This document shows positions 55,858-64,000 of a DNA stretch of 64,000 nucleotides, piece after piece. The position numbers were made by a program, and so were the translations under genes. Source of the DNA: Pontederia crassipes. Its lineage: Eukaryota; Streptophyta; Magnoliopsida; Commelinales; Pontederiaceae. The notes under the pieces are model-generated. The model did not search any database. It had not been told where the DNA came from and worked only from the letters and a program-made list of their open reading frames with translations. The stretch spans positions 16,557,501-16,621,500 of the forward strand of contig CM060188.1 in the NCBI GenBank assembly GCA_030549335.1. The letters are read 5' to 3'. The stretch's first letter is position 1, and each line of letters starts with the position of its first letter.

Positions 55858-58800
55858 ATGAGAGGATTCAAAGGACCTCTGGCGCGATTGTTTCGCTATG
55901 TTCGAACCCTAAACCCCAATCTCAGCGCGACGGGAGAGGAGGCCCCGCGCTTCCTCTCCTCTCGCCCGATCACCATGTCCTCGTCGTCGCCGCCACCTCT
56001 GTTTGCGCTTCGAAATCATCGATCGCCATGTGCTCGAGTTCCATCCACGTCGCCCTGGATGGGTCTCGAAGGTATCTTCTTCCACTTCAAATTCTTGATC
56101 ACTTCTTTTATTGTTCTTTTTGGCTTCTTAATCTTTTTGCTCTCATGCGTCGAATTAAGATAGCAGCTATTGCTCTTTGTGCACGGTAGGTAGCCATTAA
56201 ACGTTTAAACTTGAAAAAATGGTTTGGAATGTTGAAGGGGAGGAATGCTTCTTTCTCTAGAAGAAGTTTGTTAACTTGAGATTCAGCTGAAAGCTAAATT
56301 TAAGAATGGTGTGCAATGTTGAAGGAGAAGAATATTTCTTGCTCTAACAGAAGTTTGTCTATTTAATATTTGGCTGGAAACTATATGTTTTATGGGTGCA
56401 ACATGAGATGATTATTTTGTTAATTTTGACATGGTTCAAACAATAAGAAATATTTGTTGTTAGATTCCCCTAATTCTGGATAAGGAAATTTGAAGTGGAT
56501 GGGGAATGGGATAAATGAACACTTTTGAAGAATAAAGGAAAGATTGAGAGGGTAGTTGTTGATCTGTATGACTGGATTTTAGAGTTTTATTGTTTGAAAT
56601 TGTATGATCAAATATACACAATATTTAATGCTATGTTGGAAGTTGTAAAGTGCTGCATAAATATATAAAGAAGAGAGCTTCGCCTTTGCTCAATGTTTGC
56701 ATATACATTCTCAGACAAAATGTAGTTTCATATAGAATCTATCACAACCTTATACACAATATTGCTGTGAGTACCATAAGCTGATTCTTACGGAGCAGAT
56801 TGATCTGGTCAGTATTATTGTTTCAACTTTGAACTGAATTAGTCTGCTGTCGATATCTGAATGTTGTTTAGCCTAACTGCCTATCTCAAGATAATGATAC
56901 TATTGTATGTCCTAGATGGGACGACTATGTAATGTTGGTCTTCCGTATTCAACAGTTTCTGATCTCCTATAAACCTTTCACTAGTAAATAGTGTCATTTA
57001 TGATTTTCACAACTTATGAAACAAATTGGGGATGCAATTAAACAAAAATAGGTTTATATATGTGTATGTCATTTAGGAGTTTATTCAAACAATTTTGTTG
57101 ACGGGGGAGATTTAGTCAAATATTATTCATTAGCTTTTACATTGTAACTACAAGTACCAGGCTACTGAACTAAACATGATGCTTTCTATAAAAGTAAAAA
57201 GAAGTTAAAACAGAATAAACATGGGACTTTGTGGTGCTTTTTGGTTATGAAAGTATAAGAATTTCATATGATTGTTTTGTGTTGGTGTTGTAGATTCATG
57301 AATAATAAATGTTGAAAACTCTAAGATGAAAGTTGATATTTTATGATGAAACATGATGCACCGCAATCTTATATTCTAACCCCTCAAAAAATAAAATCTT
57401 ATGTTCTGTTTATTCCATCTCAAGAATTGCTTTCACAGGGCAGAAGAGGGGCATGTTTATTCAAACTCAGTCTACGCCCAATCCATTATCTCTCATGTTT
57501 TATCCTGGAAAGCCAGTTATGGAAGTTGGAAGTGCTGATTTTCCAAATGCTCGTACAGCAATGACTTCCCCACTAGCTAAGTCTCTGTTTGCTATTGATG
57601 GTATGTGTCTTTCACTTTTCTTCCTTTCCTTGTGGTGACCATTAAAATGCTAGCTTGCCTTCTCAAAAAGAATCTAGTTTGCTTCATGAATCTGGTTAAT
57701 CCTATATTACTTTGTTATCTGCTTTGATGAAGTCCTTTAAATATCTTACATTTGTAACTTTTGACGTAAAGATCAGCATGAAAGATCTTTCTTTTCCCTT
57801 TTGTTTGAGAAGGGGAAGGATGAATATTTGAGGTCATTTTCATCGACTAGATGGTATGAAAAAAATTTAAAACCCCTTCCCAGAAGAATGCATCATGGAA
57901 GTCTTTTTTTGTTAATCATTTCACTACACAATAAAATAACTTTATAAATAATTTAAATTAATTTTGATGTATATCTGAACTCCGCCTATATTTTATAGCC
58001 GGTCCCAAGCCCGGATAAAGGAGGAGGGTTGTGTTAGGCCCCGACAGCCAGCATAAAATCCTGTCGAATCTTATGAACATGGATCAACGAATACTAATAG
58101 AGCGGAATGGCGTCGTATGATCCATGTAGCCGACCCCACCTAGTGGGATAAGGCTTTGTTGTTGTTGTTTGATGTATATCTGATTGAAGTACTCAACATT
58201 TTCTTTTTGTTAGTTGTGCTTTCTTTAAATGGATGCCATTATCCGTTGTACTTGTATCCTTTTTTCCATCTATATTTGTTTGTCTCCAACTCTGGCATGT
58301 TTTTTTCTGTTTATTTTCATTTACGACTCCATGAGTATTTCTGCATTTGGCATAGGTCGGTTGTTGCATATGGCAAGTAATAAGGATTCTAGAGGTATCA
58401 AAGTTTTATGCTGAGCCATCTAAGACAAATATAACAGTCATGATTAGAGCAACTGAAGTCAAGTTTGCTTACAAGAAAATCAAAGAAAAAAAACTCATGG
58501 ACAAGTCACATAATTTGTAGACTGATGTACACTGCAGAAAATTATTTATTTATTTGGAAAATCTGAATATTTGCAAGAAATGTGATACAAATCCTTAACA
58601 TAAATCTGCAAATTTAATACAAACTTGGGATTTTTAAGATTTGATGTCATATCTTGACACGAATTGGAAAAGTTCAAATTCGTCTTTTGTTGGTTATCTT
58701 TAGAGTGTTATGGACTTTGAAATCATAATTAGGCTGTTGTGTGTCCGAAGTCATAGGTTAGTGTAATCAGTATTTACAGTGTTTTTTTTAAACGAGTATT

Positions 58801-60658
58801 TACAGTGTTAGGTTCTTGTTGAAATGGGTTTGAAGCTGTTTCATCTAAAGAGTAGTGTACATTTCATGACGATTTCCAATATTTTCTTTAGTTCTACATT
58901 TGTAGCTTAAGTAGCAAGTGCTATAAACTACCAAAAGAGGATTTGTTTTTTGAAGCAAATGGGTTCGAAGCTTTTTCATCTAAAGAGTAGTGTACGCTGC
59001 ACAATGATTTCCAATATTTTGCTTAGTGCTGAAGTAGCAAAAACTAAAAACTACCAAAAGAGGGTTTGTTTTTTTAAGCAAATGGGTTCAAAGCAACAAC
59101 AACAACAACAACAACAACAAAGCCTTATCCCACTAGGTGGGGTCGGCTAAATGGGTTCAAAGCATTTCATCTAAAGAGTATTGTACATTAGATAACAATT
59201 GTTTCGCAAAAGTAGTTGACACATTCGGTTTTGACTGATATTCCGTTACTTCTCTTCTAGGAATTTCTAGAGTGTTTTTTGGAGCAGATTTTGTTACAGT
59301 TACAAAATCAGAAGAAGCTTCATGGGACTTTCTGAAACCTGAGATCTTTGCTGCGATAATGGACTTTTACTCATCTGGGAAACCAATTTTTCTGGATTCA
59401 AGTGCTGCTGCTTCTATGGATACAGCAATCCAAGAGGTGCTCTTGTACAAAAATCCTTTTTTTTCAACCATCATATATTTGCTATGATTGCTAAGATATC
59501 CAGAATACCTTATAACTGTAGTTCTCAGTGTATTATCCTTCCTTTGAGACGCTTTAAACTCTTATCTCAGAATTTAGTTTCCTCTGTGGGGTTTTTTCCT
59601 CTTAAAGTAGACAGGCTTTTTTCCATTGGAAGTTCCAAACTGTTAGTGTTCAACTTTTTAACGGATCAGTTTATTAGTAGCTTGAGTTAACTATTTTATT
59701 TAAGAACTTACATGTCAGTTTTGTTTGCTGAGATTTTGGTCTCTTATGTGGCTTCAGTTAATTATTTGAGAAATTGACTAATGCTGGACGTGCCTTATAG
59801 GATGATTCAGAAACTGTTGCAATGATCAAAGAATTATTGGAGACAAGAATACGCCCTTCAGTACAAGATGATGGTGGAGACATTGAATACCATGGATTTG
59901 ACCCGTATCTTCATACTTTATATTCTTCTCATAAAATACTGAAGTTTCTTCACCAATTCATAGTTGTGTTTGTCTGATTCTCATCTTGTTCTCATGACAG
60001 GGAAACTGGGATAGTCAAACTAAAAATGCAAGGTGCCTGCAGTGGCTGCCCAAGTTCATCAGTTACATTGAAGTCTGGCATTGAGAACATGCTCATGCAT
60101 TATGTGCCTGAGGTGATGTCGGTTTTCTATTTCTGTTTGTTAAGAGTGGAGCAATCTCTTGTCAGAAGTTCTGTTCTAGAAAGCACACGGCCTCAAGTTT
60201 TCAACTCTTTCAGGAGCCCACTTGATCATTTTATAGAATTGGCATTTCAAAACTTGAACTTATTGTGATGCATTTATGTCCTGGGAACTTTATCCATTGT
60301 TCTAGTTGCTAATATTACAGCGGTAGTCATGGCCTTTGTTAACTGTTCCATGCAATTGAATCTTGTTAATGCCTGCAATATGCTGGAGGATTGTATATAA
60401 GTTTCTGGCCTTATATGTCGATTTCTTATACTCTGAGAATTATTGCTACTTGAAATGTGGGAGTGGTCATTGTTATTGTGAGAAGATAATTAGATTGTCA
60501 AACATGTTATGTGACGTAGTTTAATTTTCAACTTCTTCCTTCTTAGGTTGTCCATGAAAGTGACTTGTGATTTGATTTTTCATTGACAGGTGAGAGGAGT
60601 AGAAGAAGAATTAGACAATGCAGATGAGGAAACGCCATTAAGTGGTCAATTGGAGTAA
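55858..60658 (+). CDS. NFU4: NFU4/NFU5-type iron-sulfur scaffold protein, mitochondrial
   Basis: Six coding exons: 55858-56071, 57439-57600, 59261-59436, 59801-59904, 60001-60112, 60590-60658. All are GT-AG and in frame, giving 278 residues. The first 70 residues are Arg/Ser-rich with few acids, like a mitochondrial presequence. The Nfu N-terminal domain follows from [20 protein letters not shown] (about 76-185), then the NifU C-terminal domain with the cluster-binding motif GACSGCPSS (Cys232 and Cys235). It ends in an acidic tail, [18 protein letters not shown]. Homologues receive and deliver 4Fe-4S clusters late in mitochondrial assembly, for example to lipoate synthase. The plastid NFU proteins lack this N-terminal domain, which supports the mitochondrial NFU4/NFU5 class; I cannot tell 4 from 5. 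Intron 2 holds two RTE insertions and a triplicated repeat. Confidence 0.93.
57979..58167 (+). mobile_element. Short RTE derivative, well preserved
   Basis: A perfect 16-bp duplication (tttgatgtatatctga) lies at 57963-57978 and 58168-58183. The 189-bp element has the 5' block (actccgcctatattttatag to ggatcaacga, 57979-58090) joined to a 3' block of 77 bp. That block starts atactaatagagcgg and matches 17922-17995 of the coding RTE copy. This is the best reference copy in the window. It lies in intron 2 of the NFU gene. Confidence 0.9.
58825..59190. repeat. Triplicated unit in NFU intron 2
   Basis: The motif tttcatctaaagagtagtgt, preceded by a gggttcgaagc-like block, recurs at about 58838, 58976 and 59165 (the third as aaagagtattgt). 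The first two units also share gatttccaatattttsnttag-like sequence. A 54-bp RTE insertion lies within the third unit. Confidence 0.8.
59095..59148 (-). mobile_element. 54-bp RTE 3'-end insertion
   Basis: A perfect 15-bp duplication (aaatgggttcaaagc) lies at 59080-59094 and 59149-59163. On the minus strand the insert is tagccgaccccacctagtgg, then ataaggctttg and about eight TTG units. It ends about 100 bp before the third exon of the NFU gene. Confidence 0.9.
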
Positions 60659-61600
60659 CAGTAGGACAACAAAGCACTTGACAGGACGGCTAAGAACTTC
60701 TGGTTATAAGAGATGCGGCACAAATGGAAGTTTTGATAAATATGAAGTCTGATCAGTTGTGAGTTAGAACTTGTGCTGAATTTCAGTTTGTTTCTCCCTC
60801 TTCTTATGGCTCCTGGAACTTCAAACTTGGTCTCAGATTGTAAAATAATTATGCTCTTGCTCTTTATTGGGCAACAAACATTTAAACAATGTTCCTGTTT
60901 TGAGTAACATGTTTATCTTGAATTCATTTATCTGTCAGGAGGTGCATGATGAACACTACTAGTCTTCCTACATAGTGTCGTATCACATAAGGTGTTAATT
61001 TTTTTTCAAGCATTAGGGTTCAACATATCCGGCTGTCTTTCTCCCTTGATGTCTAGCCGGTTCAGTGCACCTACATTGCACTTGAAACAAAGTGAACAAC
61101 AGTTTAAAATGGCATTGTGATAAGCAACAAAAGGGAGACGTTGCGTTAGGGGTGACCTTATATTTTATGTGCATCGTCAAGGTATTGGTGCGTTACCAAT
61201 GCATTTTATGTGTGTGATTGAGACGATAAAAATGCTCGCCCTTGTCAAAATTCTTGGTATGTTCAGTTTAACTGATCAGTTAGAATACTGAACTTGAATT
61301 TATCTGATTGTGCGATTGAAATTTGAATACAGGGAATTAATTACAAATGCTGTTTGATATTAATGACAAAAATTATTGAATGAGATTAATAAATATTCTA
61401 TGGAAACAAATTCTGGAAAGGACGATATATTATCACATTATAAATTGCCTGTTTGGGTAAAAATTATTTTTACCCATAGGATGTAGAATTCTGTGGTATA
61501 GTACTTTTTAAAAAGTGACATACTACTGAAGAAAGAAAATAAAAAAAAAATTAAAAAATAAAGTAATCGGTGCTGATGTCAAAGTGGCCATTAAAAGAAG
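60659..61600. other. NFU 3' flank, no further gene seen
   Basis: The NFU 3' UTR should occupy the first few hundred bases. Nothing else recognisable lies before the TIR element at about 61605. Confidence 0.45.
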
Positions 61601-61604
61601 TCTT

Positions 61605-62103
61605 TACTTTTTTGGATTATTTCTTTTAATCACACTTAAACTATTACGATTTTTCACATTTAACCTCAAACTACGAACTTTATTTTTTTCCTTAAACTTT
61701 GACGATTTTTCCAATTTGATCCTTTCTTCCAATTCCGTCGATTTTTCCGTTATTGTTTATTTTTTACATTTGTGAAAAGTTTATTATACCACTAGTTTGA
61801 GTGATAATTGATTTTTACATAAAATAATATATATAAAAAAATAATTAAAAACAAAGGCCACGTGTCATGGGCCACGTCGGTGTATGATTTTTTTTATTTT
61901 TTTAATTGATGTTGGAGGGGTATTTTTGACTTTTTATAAATGAAAAAAAATAAAAAAAATAACAAAATAGTTGACAGAAGTCGACGGATGTGAATAAATC
62001 ATAATAGCTTAGGAATCCAAAAAAATAAGTTTGTAGTTTGAGGTTATATGTAAAAAATTATGATAGTTTAAGGTGGTTTATAAAAATAATCCTTTTCTTT
62101 TTT
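61605..62103. mobile_element. MITE-like element with long inverted ends
   Basis: The left end (61605-61680: ggattatttcttttaatcac, cttaaactattacgattttt, then taacctcaaactacgaac) is the imperfect reverse complement of the right end (62029-62103: gtttgtagtttgaggttata through ataatccttttctt). The interior also carries an inverted pair around ccgtcgatttttccg and gaagtcgacggatg. It is about 0.5 kb with no coding capacity. Exact ends and duplication were not resolved. Confidence 0.65.
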
Positions 62104-62959
62104 CTTTAAGATTTTTTTCGATCAATATTTTTGTCCAATGCAATAACACGTCACGAATCTAATATTTGGACACAAAGGAAAAGGAAATTATTATAATTTT
62201 GACAAGTTGAAATTCATGTTTATAATAATTTTATATTAAGTGTAACAAAAATATTTGATAAACCATGTTTATTGATTCAACTAGTAGTAAAATTAAGTTT
62301 CAAGCGCTCGATGAAAATTAGTAGTTTTGGATTCAAATTTTAAAGTCATGGACAAGAAATAAATTATTAGTATTATATTTTTCAACTCTGCATTAGTCGC
62401 TAGTAGTGTCAAAGGAGATTCAGCCCTCCCTCTACAGCAGGGGGCGACCCCCTCTTTTCTTGCCCACATCGGTGTATAATTTTTTTATTTTTTTAATTGA
62501 TGTTAGAGGGGTATTTTTGACTTTTTATAAATAAAAAAAATTGAAAATAACAAAACAGTTGACAGAAGCCGACGGATGTAAAAAAATCATAATAGTTTAG
62601 AGATCCAAAAAAATAAGTTTGTACTTTGAGATTATATGTAAAAATAGTATAGGGTGATTTATGAAAATAATCATTTTCTTTTTTTTTTCAAGATTTTTTT
62701 TTCGATCAATGTTTTTGTCCAATGCAATAACACGTCACGAATCTAATATTTGGACGCAAAGGAAAAAGGAAATTATTATAATTTTGACAAGTTGAAATGC
62801 ACGTTTGTAATAATTTTATATTAAGTGTAACAAAAATATTTGATAAACCATATTTATTGACTCAACTAGTAGCAAGTGCTCGATTGAAACTAGTAGTTTT
62901 GGGTTCAAATTTTAAAGCCATGGACAAGAAATAAATTATTAGTATTATATTTTTCAACC
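61873..62959. repeat. Direct segmental duplication, about 0.5 kb units
   Basis: Segment 61873-62387 recurs as 62464-62959, collinear from cacgtcggtgtatgattttt / cacatcggtgtataattttt to attagtattatatttttcaa. Roughly one base in twelve differs, plus small indels. Between them is a 76-bp GC-richer spacer. The duplicated unit includes the right half of the MITE-like element but not its left half, so the duplication came after that insertion. Confidence 0.9.
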
Positions 62960-63249
62960 TGAATCGACACTAAAAAAGTATGTATAAATATAATAGTTAA
63001 ATAAACATAAGTAGACATAAGTAGTAGTAGTAGTAGAACATTTTATTTTTTTAACATATAATCTTCTATCGTTTCATTCCACTCAAATTTATTCACAAAA
63101 AAAATGCCCTATAGATCTTTTACACTGAACAATGTAAAGGTGTCTTCATACAATTTGAGGAGGGTCCTCTTGAAAAATGCTCATATTAGCCATATTTAGC
63201 TCATCATTTAACTCAAAATGTCCGTGGCCAAAAAATAAGTTGTTATTTT

Positions 63250-63384
63250 ATAAGCTCTGAACCTGAAGCCGCTTCGCGTTATCCTTTCTCTCTCCTTCCT
63301 TGCAACGTTAAATTTTTTCCGACGCCGACGACGCGATCGGAGACGTCCGGCTAGTCGGTCTCTCCTCAGTGCAACGAGTACGAG

Positions 63385-63439
<55 letters not shown>

Positions 63440-64000
63440 GGTCTTATCACTTCGATGCTTCTGAAGAAGACAAGTTCACAAAAATGCGAACGTTTTTTTT
63501 TTTTTTTTGCGGTTATTCTCCGGTCGAATCGTGTTTTAGCGCTCGTAGGGACAAGCTCAATTTACGGTGTAACATATGTAAAGATTGATCTGATTATCGT
63601 CCAACCCGGCCGGTTTAGTCAAAATGGAAAAGGAAAAAAATCGGTGGTTAATGTTGTGAAGCCCGGCCCTTGAATACCCGACTACACTACACTTGCCCTA
63701 GATCTCGCGACGTCTCCAAGCTCCAAGCGGCGGCGCGGCTCAGGCTTCAGCTAATCGGCGGCGACGGTGATCGACGGCGACAGCGAGCCCAGCAACTTGC
63801 TTCCTTACGAGTATTTTCGTCGCCGGTAGTCTCTATTTTCTATCTCTCACTTCTCGGGCTCTCTGAGTTCTGAATTCCGAAGAGGCGTGGGCCGCCATGC
63901 CCCGACTGCGCCGCGCCCTGGATGCCCGTGGCCGGGCGCGGCCCTGGACAGGGGCTGCCACAAACGCGTCCTGCTCGCCTGCGGCGATGCGAGTCCTGGC
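63250..64000 (+). other. GC-rich segment, possible 5' end of a gene running off the window
   Basis: GC content rises sharply after the AT-rich flank, with the (TC)n tract, a T-rich stretch at 63488-63509 and a strongly GC-rich end from about 63890. A frame opens at an ATG at 63897 (MPRLRRALDARGRARPW...) and is still open at the window end, but shows no family features. The last 110 bases could equally be a GC-rich repeat. I cannot identify a product. Confidence 0.3.
63389..63437 (+). repeat. (TC)n microsatellite
   Basis: This is an uninterrupted tract of about 24 tc units. Such tracts are common in plant 5' UTRs and promoters, and it fits the idea that 63250-64000 is the start of a gene. Confidence 0.95.

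Noticed and set aside
7348-59148. CRISPR-like reading of the repeated ccccacctagtgggataagg motif
   Set aside because: Spacing is irregular over tens of kb, orientation varies, and target-site duplications show retrotransposition. This is eukaryotic nuclear DNA.
1-64000. tRNA, rRNA and snRNA genes
   Set aside because: I looked for A/B box pairs and cloverleaf-like ends and saw none that I could support by eye. A tRNAscan or Infernal run would be decisive.

Overview
This is nuclear DNA of a flowering plant. Split genes with GT-AG introns, plant-type gene families, a Ty1/copia element primed like other plant copias, and many non-LTR, Mutator-like, CACTA-like and foldback elements all point that way. 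The GC-rich first exon followed by AT-rich later exons of the Ca2+-ATPase gene hints at a monocot, but I cannot place the species.

Layout. 1-6400 holds decayed repeats and two GC-rich tandem regions. 6470-10579 (+) is a small PIG-Y-like gene (GPI-anchor synthesis) with two coding exons and a 3.9 kb intron holding an L1 remnant and two RTE insertions. 12796-15350 is a nest of DNA transposon material with a clean 1.0 kb Mutator-like insertion. 15702-35703 (+) is a complete seven-exon autoinhibited Ca2+-ATPase gene (1035 aa). Its 11 kb first intron carries a Ty1/copia fossil, RTE pieces and an antisense PPR-DYW gene fragment; its fourth intron holds a gypsy gag fossil. 37961-41286 (-), with a 5' UTR exon near 43.2 kb, is a 175-aa protein gene of unknown function; its introns carry a hAT-like foldback, a near-perfect 70-bp-arm hairpin and a tandem duplication. 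45771-47081 (+) is an intronless eRF1 coding region behind a 5' UTR intron. 48-55.8 kb is AT-rich and gene-poor, with a LINE RNase H relic. 55858-60658 (+) is a six-exon NFU4/NFU5-type mitochondrial Fe-S scaffold gene. 60.7-63.2 kb holds a TIR element and a 0.5 kb segmental duplication. 63.25-64 kb is GC-rich and may be the start of another gene.

The host genes are unrelated housekeeping genes (GPI anchoring, Ca2+ export, translation termination, Fe-S assembly) and do not form a pathway.

The most unusual feature is one RTE-clade non-LTR family with at least eleven insertions in 64 kb, most with clear target-site duplications. One copy still encodes the end of the RTE protein. Most are about 180 bp and join the 5' end to the 3' tail with the coding region removed, at a different internal junction in each copy. 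Several are only 43-54 bp. At least two inserts carry extra DNA upstream of the element's 5' end, in one case an R2R3-MYB exon; a third abuts a PPR gene fragment. This looks like an RTE lineage that moves tiny deletion derivatives and 5' flanking gene pieces.
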